Shown here piece after piece: positions 9,091-18,067 of a stretch of 64,000 nt of DNA; position 1 is the first letter of the stretch, and every line of letters begins with the position of its first letter. Source of the stretch: Chitinophagales bacterium (lineage in GTDB: Bacteria > Bacteroidota > Bacteroidia > Chitinophagales > Saprospiraceae). The translations under genes were made by a program, and so were the position numbers. The stretch spans positions 1 through 64,000 of the forward strand of contig JAIXKS010000058.1 of assembly GCA_026928325.1 (NCBI GenBank). The letters are read 5' to 3'. The notes beneath the pieces are model-generated. The model ran no database searches and was not told where the DNA came from. It saw nothing but the letters and a program-made list of their open reading frames with translations.

Positions 9091-10482
9091 TTGGATCCTG
9101 AATCGAGTCCTTTACAAACAAGCTTGATAGAACATAATTCGGAAATAACCACCGGGAATCTATGGTTTTTTGTCGTTTTGTTTTTAGTAATCCTTGTGAT
9201 TAACGCCCTAATAAGTGCTGCTAAATCCGCTTTTTTTGACCTTACGGAAAGACAAATTCGGGAACTCGACAAAAATCATCCGGACAAGGCTAAAATCGTC
9301 CATGAGCTGAATAAAAGACCAAAAAAGTTAGAAGCAAGTATGCTCATTGCGACCACCTTGCTCCATGTCACGCTCATTATTATTGGCCATTATATTTTGA
9401 AATTTTGGTTAGGTGTTGATCGGATCCATATGATGGGAAGTTGGCTAAATGCAGCCAATCCTATTGAAGTTGGAAATATCGTCGTCATGATCATTTCTGC
9501 CATTGTGATTACCTTCATTTTGGCCTTATTCGGCACGTTATTGCCTGAAAAACACGCCGCAGTACATCAACTCCAAGTCATCCGATATATGGTTAAGCCA
9601 TTGAGTTTAATCAACACTTTATGCTATCCCATGAATGCCCTGCTTTTAAGGCTGTCCAATACTACTGAAAACCGAATCAGTACGGCGCATAATACACCCT
9701 ATACCACTAAAGAAGACATTGACACCGCCATCGACCTCGCAGTCACCAATCAATCCGAATCCTCGATTCAAGAAGCCGGCATTTTAAAAGGCATTGTCAA
9801 TTTTGGCGATACATCGGCACGACAAATCATGCGTTCGAGGATGGATATTATGGGCATTGACATCGACTGTGACTACGAAGAAGTGATGCACATCGTTCGA
9901 GATTCGGGATACAGCCGATTACCGGTTTTTAAAGAGAATTTGGATCACATCAAAGGGATTCTCTACGTCAAAGACCTCTTGGCTTATACCGATGAAAACA
10001 AGGATTTCAATTGGCAAAGTCTCATTAGAAATGCCGTGTTTTTTGTTCCTGAATCCAAGAAAATTGATGAATTATTGCGGGAGTTTCAGTTGAAAAGGAT
10101 GCACATGGCCATCATCGTCGATGAATACGGTGGTACTACCGGAATTGCAACGCTCGAAGACATCATGGAAGAAGTAGTGGGCGATATCAAAGACGAATTT
10201 GATATTGACGAAGAAACCGATTTTATCAAGTTGGATGAAAACCACTATATTTTTGAAGGAAAAACACTCCTTAACGACGTTTGTCGCGTTATCGGAGAAA
10301 GCACCAACTTTTTTGATGAGGTTCGTGGTGAAGCCGATTCTATAGGAGGGCTCATCCTCGAAATGACCGGCATGATCCCACCCTCGAGCCAAGAAATAAC
10401 CATTGGACACCTAAGATTAAAAGTGATATCCGCGACCAAAAGAAGAATAGAAAAAGTAAGCCTCCAAGTATATGAAAACTAA
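9091..10482 (+). CDS. gldE: Gliding motility-associated protein GldE
   Basis: A 463-residue member of the CNNM/CorC (DUF21-CBS-CorC_HlyC) family. The N-terminal part has about four membrane segments (residues about 22-45, 88-110, 128-155 and a fourth up to 195), a paired CBS region spans about 225-350 (RQIMRSRMDIMGID and MHMAIIVDEYGGTTGIATLEDIMEEVVGDI), and a C-terminal CorC_HlyC domain follows. The start is TTG at 9091. Placement between ssb and an overlapping gldD is the typical GldE context. GldE acts with GldD in gliding and type IX secretion in the Flavobacterium model, though its molecular role is uncertain; some relatives are ion transporters. Confidence 0.88.
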   Translation: MDPESSPLQTSLIEHNSEITTGNLWFFVVLFLVILVINALISAAKSAFFDLTERQIRELDKNHPDKAKIVHELNKRPKKLEASMLIATTLLHVTLIIIGHYILKFWLGVDRIHMMGSWLNAANPIEVGNIVVMIISAIVITFILALFGTLLPEKHAAVHQLQVIRYMVKPLSLINTLCYPMNALLLRLSNTTENRISTAHNTPYTTKEDIDTAIDLAVTNQSESSIQEAGILKGIVNFGDTSARQIMRSRMDIMGIDIDCDYEEVMHIVRDSGYSRLPVFKENLDHIKGILYVKDLLAYTDENKDFNWQSLIRNAVFFVPESKKIDELLREFQLKRMHMAIIVDEYGGTTGIATLEDIMEEVVGDIKDEFDIDEETDFIKLDENHYIFEGKTLLNDVCRVIGESTNFFDEVRGEADSIGGLILEMTGMIPPSSQEITIGHLRLKVISATKRRIEKVSLQVYEN

Positions 10483-11086
10483 TCCTGTCATTATCACCCT
10501 CCTGATTTTTAGCCTTGCCGCAGGTATTCTGTCTTGTGGAAATGACGGCGAAGCGGCCAGCCTACCCAAGCCACGAATGTATCCAAGAGTTTTCTATCCC
10601 GAAACGGGTAAGTATCTCGCTTTCGATACGTCTTTTTGTAGCTTCACTTTTCAGTATCCCGCATATAGCAGGATTGTCCAAGACTCTTTCTTTTACGAAG
10701 ATACGCCGCTTCATCCGTGTTGGTTCGACATAGATATACCGGCACTTAATGCGACACTTCATTGCAGTTACTACCATATTACCAAGGAAAAGTCGCTTTC
10801 TTCTTTAATCAATGACGCCTTTGAAATAGCTGGCAAACACAACATTAAAGCCAATTATCGCAAGGAATCCGTCATCGAAAACGAACACGGTGTCAAAGGT
10901 GTCATGTTTGATATCGACGGTCCGGTAGCTAGTCCAACCCAATTTTTTTTGACGGACGAAGAAAAGCACTTTTTTAGAGCTTCTCTCTACTTCAATAGCA
11001 AAGTAAATCCCGATTCAACAGCGGCGGTGCTCCAGTTTTTATTGCCAGAAATAGATACTATGCTTTCTACGTTTGAATGGAAATAA
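10472..11086 (+). CDS. gldD: Gliding motility lipoprotein GldD
   Basis: A 204-residue lipoprotein. The signal sequence ends LAAGILSC with a lipobox Cys at residue 22. The mature part contains the family's PKPRMYPRVFYPE block followed by aromatic-rich CSFTFQYPAYS and CWFDIDIPALNATLHCSYY, and the conserved GVKGVMFDIDGPVASPTQFFLTD. The start overlaps the gldE stop by 11 bases, implying translational coupling. GldD is essential for gliding and T9SS function in flavobacteria. Together with the T9SS-tailed esterase at 15064-16206 it suggests a working type IX secretion pathway, though the core T9SS components are not in this window. Confidence 0.9.
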   Translation: MKTNPVIITLLIFSLAAGILSCGNDGEAASLPKPRMYPRVFYPETGKYLAFDTSFCSFTFQYPAYSRIVQDSFFYEDTPLHPCWFDIDIPALNATLHCSYYHITKEKSLSSLINDAFEIAGKHNIKANYRKESVIENEHGVKGVMFDIDGPVASPTQFFLTDEEKHFFRASLYFNSKVNPDSTAAVLQFLLPEIDTMLSTFEWK

Positions 11087-11089
11087 AAG

Positions 11090-11372
11090 GTGGCATAACT
11101 ATGGCAAGCTGAAACCAATATTCATAATGTTTTTAGCTACCAAGCGGTAATCCCTCGGGATATTTTTTAATTATTTTTCTTATTTAAAAACCATTCCCAT
11201 AGAAATGAAACGATTGGTAACGTCGTAGATGTAGTCTCTTTGCAAATTAATTTGCAACACCATTCGGTGTTAACATGGAGAGATGGTGGCATAACTATGG
11301 CAAGCTTATAACTTATATTTTTCTTGCTACCAAGTGATAATCCCTACGGGTTATTTATTATTTATACCATCA
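11090..11372 (+). repeat. Two direct copies of a hairpin-bearing intergenic repeat
   Basis: The 20-mer GGTGGCATAACTATGGCAAG occurs twice (about 11091 and 11286). In both copies it is followed after about 30 bases by GCTACCAAG and a short hairpin (ATCCCTCGGGAT in one, ATCCCTACGGG in the other), then an AT run. Between the copies are further palindromes (GCAAATTAATTTGC and ACACCATTCGGTGT). The 62.2-62.8 kb field uses the same vocabulary. No gene is visible in this 386-base gap. Confidence 0.7.
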
Positions 11373-11436
11373 ATTCGAATGAATACGGGCTTCAAGATAT
11401 CCTTCCTTAATTATCCTATATTTCAATTATCTTCAT

Positions 11437-11444
11437 TATCTTTG
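11437..11444 (+). promoter_or_regulatory. Candidate -7 element (TATCTTTG)
   Basis: An exact TAnnTTTG match 28 bases upstream of the HTH gene's ATG, in a suitably AT-rich context. It probably drives that gene on its own, because the preceding gene ends 350 bases upstream behind hairpin repeats. Confidence 0.5.
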
Positions 11445-11472
11445 TATGAATTAACAAACATATATTTTTAAT

Positions 11473-11736
11473 ATGAAAAAACGAATTATTACGCCTCGAT
11501 CCCAAAAGCTTCTAACAAAAATGGGGGAGAATATCAAGAGGGCTCGCAGACGTCGCAAAATGACCACGATACAAATGGCAGAACTTGCAGGTATCTCCCG
11601 CACTACCTTGTATTTGGTAGAAAAAGGTGAAACAGGCGTGGCTTTTGGCGCTTATTTTAATGTATTAAGTGTGCTCGGCTTACAGCATGATTTCCTTAAA
11701 TTGGCCGATGAAGATATATTGGGTAAAAAATCATAA
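11473..11736 (+). CDS. HipB-like XRE family regulator (orphan)
   Basis: An 87-residue DNA-binding protein with a single Cro/C1-type helix-turn-helix at about residues 15-70: MGENIKRARRRRKMTTIQMAE followed by the recognition segment AGISRTTLYLVEKGE. The organisation and the C-terminal LGLQHDFLKLADEDILG resemble HipB-type antitoxin regulators that normally precede a hipA kinase gene. No hipA follows: 167 bases with no coding signal separate it from an S9 peptidase. It is therefore either an orphan antitoxin or a regulator repurposed for a distant target. Confidence 0.8.
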   Translation: MKKRIITPRSQKLLTKMGENIKRARRRRKMTTIQMAELAGISRTTLYLVEKGETGVAFGAYFNVLSVLGLQHDFLKLADEDILGKKS

Positions 11737-11911
11737 TATTTAATTTTTAAAAACAGAACATAAATTCCAAAATCACAGAAGCGCAATGGCGCTATAAAAG
11801 GGATTTTTTATCCTTTAGCAATGTCGCTTACTTCTTGATTTCTAAAAAAATTCAGAATACCATAGCTATTTCCCACAAAATAACCGTAATTTTACATTCA
11901 AAGTGTTGTAT

Positions 11912-14251
11912 ATGCGTTGGATATCTTTAGTCTGTCTCTTGGTGTTGGCGAATGTCGCCTTAAAAGCTCAACTTACCGTAGAAAAAATCATGCAGGATCC
12001 TATCCAATGGATCGGAACCTCACCAAGCCATATTTTTTGGTCTGCGGATTCTAAAACGATTTATTTCAATTGGAATCCCGATCAGAATAGCGCTGACTCT
12101 TTGTATAAATATGACATCAAAACGCAAAGTATAGCTCTCGTTTCGCTATCAGAACAACAGACCTTGCCTCAGAAATATTCGGCTACTTATACCCGAGATG
12201 GCGCTCAAATGTTGTTTTTGAGGGCTGGAGATATTTTCCTAAAAGATCTGCAAACTTACGCAGAAAGACAATTGACCAATACTGCCGAACAAAAGAGTAA
12301 CCCGTTTTTTAGTAGGGACGAAACGCAGGTAATTTACAAACAAGGCAATAAGTTTTTTGCAATCCACTTAGACTCGGGCTTAATATCGCAACTTGTACAC
12401 TTTGTGGAAGGAAAAAATGAAAAGGAAATACCTAATAATGCCGCAGATAAGGTCTTAGAACAAGATCAACAAGAACTGTTCATGGTACTCCGAGCAGCAA
12501 AAAGTAAAAAGGAAGCCACTGATGCTTATCGTGAGAAAACGAAACAGAAAAAGTGGTCAGAAATCGTCATCGGCAAGAAGCAACTTATCAGTCCATCAAC
12601 AAGTCCGGACTTGCAATATGTCTTCTACAAATTAAGAGACCAAGACTCCAACAATAAAGGCACGATCATTCCAAATTATGTAACCGCGTCGGGATACACA
12701 GAAGACATTCAGGGACGCAGCAAAGTGGGCTTACCAGAGCCAATCGCAACTGCTTATCTCTATCATTTTAAAACAGATACCAGCATCGCAATACAACTTG
12801 GAAATATACCAGGCATCCAAGACCAGCCAGCTTATTTACAGGAATATCCCAATAACAAAGTTAACAAAAACACGGAAGATAGGGCAGTCGAAATCTTTGG
12901 CCCTATCTGGTCACCGCTGGCGCAATATGCTGTAGTAGTCGTCCGTGCTCAAGATCGCAAAGATCGCTGGATTATGCAACTGCACCCGGAAACGGGCACC
13001 TTATCGCTCATTGACAGGCAACGGGATGAAGCTTGGATAGGAGGCCCTGGTATCGGCAATTACTCAGGTACGGGTATGATGGGGTTTGTCGATGAACATA
13101 CACTTTATTTTCAATCTGAAGCTACTGGATATTCCCATCTCTATACCTATAATTTTCGAACCCACAAAAAACGACAAATCACGAAAGGAAACTTTGAAGT
13201 TCAACAAATCCAACTTTCTAAGGATAAGAAATGGTTTTACATGACGACCAACGAAGTGCATCCCGGAGAAACGCACTTCTATAAAATGTCTGTTTCTGGC
13301 GATGCAAAGATACAAATAACACAGATGGAAGGCGGACACGAAACAGTCTTGTCTCCGGACGAAAAGACCCTAGCCTTTCGGTATTCCAATGCTACTACGC
13401 CTTGGGAACTCTATATTATGGAAAACCATGCAGGCGCGCAAGCTCAAAAAATTACAGCTTCTACTACGGATGCATTTAACGCCTACCCGTGGAAAACACC
13501 GGGATTTATATCATTTACAGCGAGAGATGGGCATGAAGTCTATGCTCGAATTTACCAACCACAAGAAGCCAACAAAAAAGCTGTTATCTTCGTCCACGGT
13601 GCCGGCTATCTTCAAAATGCCCATAAATGGTGGAGTCAATATTATAGAGAATATATGTTCCACAATCTCTTGGTGGATTTGGGTTATACCGTCCTAGACA
13701 TCGACTATCGGGCAAGTTCGGGATATGGACGCGATACGAGAACAGGAATATACAGACACATGGGCGGAAAAGACTTAGATGATCAAGTAGATGGCGCACA
13801 CCTTTTGATTGAAAAATACGGGATTAATCCGGATAAAATAGGGATTTACGGCGGATCTTACGGCGGTTTTATCACGTTGATGGCCATGTTTACAACACCT
13901 GATGTATTCGCAGCAGGTGCAGCATTACGACCTGTCACTGACTGGGCGGCGTACAACCAAGGATATACGGCCAATATCCTAAACGAGCCACAAAATGACT
14001 CCATTGCCTATCGAAGAAGTTCGCCGATATTTTTTGCAGAAGGTTTAAAAGGTCAATTGTTGATTTGTCATGGTCAAGTTGATGTCAATGTACATATTCA
14101 AGATTCCTATAGATTGGTACAACGCTTGATAGAACTACGTAAAGAAAATTGGGAAATGGCGAGTTATCCAGTAGAAGACCACGGTTTTGTACAGCCAACC
14201 TCTTGGATGGATGAATATAAAAGAATTTTAAAACTCTTCGAGAATATGTAA
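11912..14251 (+). CDS. S9 family prolyl oligopeptidase-type peptidase
   Basis: Secreted serine peptidase (dipeptidyl-peptidase IV-like). The frame opens at GTG 11903, but the ATG at 11912 directly begins a good signal peptide (MRWISLVCLLVLANVALKAQ), so I chose it. An N-terminal beta-propeller covers about residues 30-520. The C-terminal alpha/beta-hydrolase has the nucleophile elbow GGSYGGF with Ser649, an acid in GQVDVNVHIQDS, and the catalytic His in VEDHGFVQP near the end. It also has the oxyanion-region motif VHGAGY and DYRASSGYG. Length 779 fits the family. It probably cleaves peptides in the periplasm or outside the cell for nutrition. It stands alone, with a small unknown gene 21 bases downstream. 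Confidence 0.9.
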   Translation: MRWISLVCLLVLANVALKAQLTVEKIMQDPIQWIGTSPSHIFWSADSKTIYFNWNPDQNSADSLYKYDIKTQSIALVSLSEQQTLPQKYSATYTRDGAQMLFLRAGDIFLKDLQTYAERQLTNTAEQKSNPFFSRDETQVIYKQGNKFFAIHLDSGLISQLVHFVEGKNEKEIPNNAADKVLEQDQQELFMVLRAAKSKKEATDAYREKTKQKKWSEIVIGKKQLISPSTSPDLQYVFYKLRDQDSNNKGTIIPNYVTASGYTEDIQGRSKVGLPEPIATAYLYHFKTDTSIAIQLGNIPGIQDQPAYLQEYPNNKVNKNTEDRAVEIFGPIWSPLAQYAVVVVRAQDRKDRWIMQLHPETGTLSLIDRQRDEAWIGGPGIGNYSGTGMMGFVDEHTLYFQSEATGYSHLYTYNFRTHKKRQITKGNFEVQQIQLSKDKKWFYMTTNEVHPGETHFYKMSVSGDAKIQITQMEGGHETVLSPDEKTLAFRYSNATTPWELYIMENHAGAQAQKITASTTDAFNAYPWKTPGFISFTARDGHEVYARIYQPQEANKKAVIFVHGAGYLQNAHKWWSQYYREYMFHNLLVDLGYTVLDIDYRASSGYGRDTRTGIYRHMGGKDLDDQVDGAHLLIEKYGINPDKIGIYGGSYGGFITLMAMFTTPDVFAAGAALRPVTDWAAYNQGYTANILNEPQNDSIAYRRSSPIFFAEGLKGQLLICHGQVDVNVHIQDSYRLVQRLIELRKENWEMASYPVEDHGFVQPTSWMDEYKRILKLFENM

Positions 14252-14272
14252 TTTCACCCAATTAAATCAAAA

Positions 14273-14524
14273 GTGATGCACCATTCTCAGATAACAGAAA
14301 CCTTCATCCGTCAACTCGAAAAATCCACAGGGCTGATATACGAACCATCAAGCAGTGATTCATCTGTTTGTTTTGCCAATCAAAACAACGATCTCCTAGA
14401 TGATTACAAAATATCATTTACCCGTGAGGACGTATATCATTACCTCTTAGCATTTCCAGATAATGACCTGCCAGATACGACTACTTTTTGGAAAGGCGTT
14501 CGAATCGGAAAAAACAAAATCTAA
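14273..14524 (+). CDS. Small hypothetical protein
   Basis: An 83-residue soluble protein, acidic and without signal or membrane segment, that I do not recognise. It starts at ATG 14273, 21 bases after the S9 peptidase stop, so it may be co-transcribed. Its last six codons (RIGKNKI and stop) lie inside the first copy of a 36-bp direct repeat (14507-14542), so the end of the gene was involved in the rearrangement that inserted 433 bases downstream. Without that insertion it would end about 50 bases upstream of the esterase start codon. Confidence 0.5.
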   Translation: MMHHSQITETFIRQLEKSTGLIYEPSSSDSSVCFANQNNDLLDDYKISFTREDVYHYLLAFPDNDLPDTTTFWKGVRIGKNKI

Positions 14525-15011
14525 AAATTTGGCTTTGATTATCCCAAACATATATTTCTACAGGTTAATATCGGCCTTAGCGGGTCAGCCGTTAAGAAAT
14601 CGTGGAATAAAAACGTTAAAAATTTAAAACTGTTTGAGCCCACATCTGGTTAAATTAATAGAACATGACCAAGTTATCGGAAAAGTCCAACCGAAGATAT
14701 TCACACCAAGGCGAGTTTTTTAAATTTAGTTTTTATGGAATGATTTTAGGTTGAGCCGGTATAGCCTTGACTTTTTGTTTCTTTTGTGTCAAGACAAAAG
14801 AAAAGAAGGGTTGAAACTACAACTTATGATTAGATTTTAGAGCAAAATTTAAAATAGCAAAGCATTGGCAATTATTACTTATGGTGAAAATTGGTTGGTT
14901 TCACCTCCAAAATTCTTCAATTCCAAATTATCATTGTCGCAAAATTTATTACCAAACCACTAAAAGGGACATGTTGGAAAAAACAAAATCTAAAAATTTG
15001 GCTTTGATTAT
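14507..15011 (+). repeat. 36-bp perfect direct repeat flanking a 433-bp insertion
   Basis: An identical 36-base sequence beginning GGAAAAAACAAAATCTAAAA occurs at 14507-14542 and 14976-15011. The 433 bases between contain no credible gene but include a strong hairpin at 14778-14803 and the sequence CACCAAGGCGAG. The first copy carries the stop of the 83-residue gene; the second lies just upstream of the esterase promoter. A duplicated flank around non-coding DNA is what a small mobile repeat with a long target duplication, or a replication-slippage duplication that later diverged, would leave. Confidence 0.75.
14778..14803 (+). terminator. Strong hairpin TTTCTTTTGT/ACAAAAGAAA
   Basis: A perfect 10-bp stem (14778-14787 with 14794-14803) and a 6-base loop (GTCAAG), preceded by GACTTTTTG. 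It lacks a clean T-run downstream on the plus strand but has one on the minus strand. It may act as a terminator, or be a structural part of the inserted repeat in which it lies. Confidence 0.4.
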
Positions 15012-15035
15012 GATGACAAATCGACGGAAGCACGC

Positions 15036-15043
15036 TATATTTG
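15036..15043 (+). promoter_or_regulatory. Candidate -7 element (TATATTTG)
   Basis: TAnnTTTG match 20 bases upstream of the esterase ATG at 15064. Its position supports that start over the upstream in-frame codon at 14881. Confidence 0.5.
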
Positions 15044-15063
15044 TACAATCTAATACGACCCTC

Positions 15064-16206
15064 ATGAATAGATATTTACTTCTTCTTATCGGTTTACTGA
15101 CATTTACCGGGGCTGATGCACAACTCGACAAACGAGTGTTGACTCATGGCGGTAAAACAAGAACCTATTTTATGCATGTTCCGGCCAATTATAACGCTTC
15201 TAAGCCGGCATCTATCGTCGTTTGGCTACATGGACTTGGTGCTTTTAATATCGATGATATGCAAAATTTTTATGAGCCCAACCAGTTCATCCTGGTGGCT
15301 GATACTGCAAATTTCATCCTTTTAGCACCCGTAGCTGAAGATTCTGGCCTCTTGGGTATGCGCGCTTGGAATTCTCTCGCCGGTATTGGTTTACTCGGTC
15401 TATCGCTAAATACAGATAAAGACGATTTTGGCTTTATCGATGCGATGTTGGACAAAACCATAGATCAATACGCTGTAGATACCGACAAAATTTTTGTTTG
15501 TGGCTTTTCAATGGGTGGATTTATGACCAACCGATTGGCGCTCGAACACAATGAAAGATTTGCGGCTTTTGCTTCCGTTAGTGGTACCATTGGCGCTAAT
15601 ATTACCGCTAAAAACCCGGGAAAACCGATTCGACTTGCTCATTTTCATGGCACGGTAGATCAAACAGTCGGATACTTCAATAATACTTTTGGAATGGCTG
15701 TTGAGCCTATGATGGATTTTTGGATTGCGAACAACAATTGTGATAAAAATCCAGTATCAACCTCCGAATATACCGATAGAGATGGATTTAACAACAAGGC
15801 CATCCAAGTAAACCATTTTGTTTACAGCAATGGTGGCGCAGATATCGAACTCTTTAGACAAATCAATGCAGACCACGTTTGGCTAGAAGACAACTCTAGA
15901 AAAATATGGGAGTTTTTCCTGCAAACGGGTAAATCCACCGTTGCCACCAAAGATCTAAATTCCCTTCCACAATTCCAAATCTTCCCTAATCCGGCTTCAG
16001 ACCACGCAACCATCCGAACCCATGCTTCCAACAAACCATACCAAATTAGTATCCAAGATATTCAAGGTCGATCCTTATTTAACACCACCACTTCAGACCC
16101 TATGATTCAAATATTGCGATCTGACATTTTAGCAAAATCCGGTGTTTATTTCGTTAGAATATGGAATGAAGATTTTAATAGTACGCAAAAATTGATATTA
16201 AATTGA
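15064..16206 (+). CDS. Secreted PHB depolymerase/LpqC-like esterase with T9SS sorting domain
   Basis: The frame is open from 14881, but the ATG at 15064 starts a clear signal peptide (MNRYLLLLIGLLTFTGADAQ) and follows a promoter-like element, so the protein is about 380 residues. The catalytic domain (about 20-290) is an alpha/beta-hydrolase of the poly(3-hydroxybutyrate) depolymerase/feruloyl-esterase group: VVWLHGLGAF (oxyanion), CGFSMGGFM with the Ser nucleophile, HFHGTVDQTV with the Asp, and a His in NADHVWLED. The last 75 residues (FPNPASDHATI to KLILN) are a type A type IX secretion sorting domain, so the enzyme is probably exported and attached to the surface. The exact ester substrate is unknown. 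Confidence 0.87.
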   Translation: MNRYLLLLIGLLTFTGADAQLDKRVLTHGGKTRTYFMHVPANYNASKPASIVVWLHGLGAFNIDDMQNFYEPNQFILVADTANFILLAPVAEDSGLLGMRAWNSLAGIGLLGLSLNTDKDDFGFIDAMLDKTIDQYAVDTDKIFVCGFSMGGFMTNRLALEHNERFAAFASVSGTIGANITAKNPGKPIRLAHFHGTVDQTVGYFNNTFGMAVEPMMDFWIANNNCDKNPVSTSEYTDRDGFNNKAIQVNHFVYSNGGADIELFRQINADHVWLEDNSRKIWEFFLQTGKSTVATKDLNSLPQFQIFPNPASDHATIRTHASNKPYQISIQDIQGRSLFNTTTSDPMIQILRSDILAKSGVYFVRIWNEDFNSTQKLILN

Positions 16207-16413
16207 TTGGAAACCATAAGCACAAAACAAGCAGTTTAAAGGAAAGCGTTTGTTTGTGTAACTTGATATTTTTAATAAAAAAAATAAGATATCTTACCAT
16301 AATTACAAAAACCTTGTTAATTTTGGGTTAAATTGTAAAATCAAACTTAACTTTAGTTGGGTTATTGAGTCTTAAAATTAAGAATACCATTAAATCATTA
16401 AAAATTTAAATCC

Positions 16414-16740
16414 ATGAAAAAGTTTTTTTATTTATTGTTGGCGGGAGTTTTTACTATAGCGTTTAGCAATAATGCGGTAGCTCAAGAAATTAAAAAAGGC
16501 GAAGAAAGAGTACCCCTTAATGAGCTTGATGTTAGAAAAGCGAATGCACCTAAACAGGTAAAAGAAAAACCCGTTAAGGAAACCCGAAAAATGGAGGTTG
16601 AAAAGACACAAGAAAGAAAAAATAAAAAGGTAGATAGATCTAAAGAAACGCCTAAAGATAAAAGCGAACAAAGAAAGCCTAGAGTAAAAATCCAAGCACC
16701 AACAGATCAAAAACTTGGTACTATTGATCAGTCGAAATAA
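16414..16740 (+). CDS. Small exported Lys/Glu-rich protein
   Basis: A 108-residue protein with a convincing signal peptide (MKKFFYLLLAGVFTIAFSNNAVAQ) and a mature region that is almost entirely charged and low-complexity (EKPVKETRKMEVEKTQERKN), with no hydrophobic core. It is likely disordered and periplasmic or surface-located. I recognise no family. It is followed by a rho-independent terminator, which supports it as an expressed single gene. Confidence 0.6.
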   Translation: MKKFFYLLLAGVFTIAFSNNAVAQEIKKGEERVPLNELDVRKANAPKQVKEKPVKETRKMEVEKTQERKNKKVDRSKETPKDKSEQRKPRVKIQAPTDQKLGTIDQSK

Positions 16741-16764
16741 TAAAGTTAATAAAATAGAATGCTT

Positions 16765-16800
16765 AAAAGCCTGAAGTAATCCTTTACTTTGGGCTTTTTT
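16765..16800 (+). terminator. Rho-independent terminator
   Basis: AAAGCCTGAAGTAA pairs with TTACTTTGGGCTTT around a short loop and is followed by six T residues, 25 bases after the stop of the Lys/Glu-rich gene. Confidence 0.8.
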
Positions 16801-16932
16801 CACACATCATTTTACTTGAAATTAAGTACGTTGTCCGCATAAAACACAGTTTTCCTATGGCTATAATCGTTCAACTTACGTCAATGCTATAGTCGGGAGG
16901 CATTAAAAAAACATTGTAAACACGAATACGAT

Positions 16933-17799
16933 ATGATTTTTAATAAAACAAATTCTCGATACATAGCTGGTGGGGAAATTGATTTTAATAATCCTGATAT
17001 GTTGAAAAAGATTCTTTTGACTCAAGGAATTGATAAGAATGGGTTTGATTTTTTTGAAGCGGTTCAAACAGCTACGGAGATTTTTATAGAAAACAACTCG
17101 ATTATAAAAGTCGATTATCATTCTGAATCTGAAAAGGAATCTGAAAATATTCAGGCCAGATTACCAATAACCGATTGGATCGATAGAGCATTATTTTTCC
17201 TCACAAAAGACCAAGATGGTAATCATAAAATTTGCGGTGATTGTCCGCCTGGTTTTAAATTGCCCTATCACGATAACTTAAAAACTCCGTTTATTTTCAT
17301 GGGTTCGATTGATACAACGGATCAACGATTTGATTGGATAAACTTACCACGACTTGATATTGCATACCCGATTTATGAGTTCAATGCTGGAATTTTCTTA
17401 GATTATAGTAATCCACAAAATCCTGAGATAATTAATCCTGATACATTCGAGGATTATTGGTTTTTCGATTCTTTAAAAGGATTGGGCAAAGTAAAGTTCA
17501 AAGAACAAAAGTATTCAGTAAAAACTCAAATCGATTTAAATAATTTTGTAAAAAATGAAGACAATATATTATTATGTGGAGTTCCACTTTGGTATCAAGG
17601 ACCAGACATTCCAACTTGTCCAAAAACGGGAGAAGTTATGAGATTTGTTTGTACAATAAACTCTGATAGTTCAATATGCATAGTGGATGAAAACGGGATT
17701 GAAAACAAACGTGAATACTTAAGTTTTGGAGACTATGGACATTTATTTGTTTTTTTTCATCCAGATTCAAAAGTGATGCATTTAAATATACAATACTAA
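16933..17799 (+). CDS. Hypothetical protein, possibly DUF1963/YwqG-like
   Basis: A 288-residue soluble protein with no signal or membrane segment. The C-terminal half has features reminiscent of the DUF1963 (YwqG) family: a LLCGVPLWYQGPDIPTCPKTGE segment, then MRFVCTIN and FGDYGHLFVFFHPD, like the GYP..Q..P.CP..G..M..L.Q.. and GD.G.L..F patterns of that family. The similarity is weak and from memory. The gene is AT-rich and has no operon partner. It lies at the left edge of an accessory patch that includes RloA/RloB, with a cassette-like inverted repeat behind it, so horizontal acquisition is plausible. Confidence 0.5.
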   Translation: MIFNKTNSRYIAGGEIDFNNPDMLKKILLTQGIDKNGFDFFEAVQTATEIFIENNSIIKVDYHSESEKESENIQARLPITDWIDRALFFLTKDQDGNHKICGDCPPGFKLPYHDNLKTPFIFMGSIDTTDQRFDWINLPRLDIAYPIYEFNAGIFLDYSNPQNPEIINPDTFEDYWFFDSLKGLGKVKFKEQKYSVKTQIDLNNFVKNEDNILLCGVPLWYQGPDIPTCPKTGEVMRFVCTINSDSSICIVDENGIENKREYLSFGDYGHLFVFFHPDSKVMHLNIQY

Positions 17800-17929
17800 A
17801 TATAAAAATTAACGCCCGCCCAACATGCGGTAATGTAAGACCGATGATAACGAAAATTATGCCACTATTGGGATGGACAATCAACCAAAGAATATTTGGA
17901 AATATAGGAATATAAAACGGCCAGCAGCT

Positions 17930-18060
17930 AACGGTTCGAGGCTTTGCGAGGTAGCAGACTTTCAACACTAAAATCCAAGTGAAGAACCGAATTTCAAATA
18001 TAGCACAAATTTTTCATACGAAGCACTTAACCCGCTCTCTTGCAAAACCCTTGTTCGGTT
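17930..18060 (+). repeat. Imperfect inverted repeat, cassette-boundary-like
   Basis: GGCTTTGCGAGGTAGC near 17940 is imperfectly inverted by the sequence whose complement reads GGTTTTGCAAGAGAGC near 18035, with AT-rich sequence between. Just upstream (17810-17835) is TTAACGCCCGCCCAACATGC. The region lies between convergent genes and resembles boundary repeats around single accessory genes in Bacteroidota. No attC core pair could be confirmed by eye. Nothing else is seen in the 268-base gap. Confidence 0.35.
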
Positions 18061-18067
18061 CTGCTTT

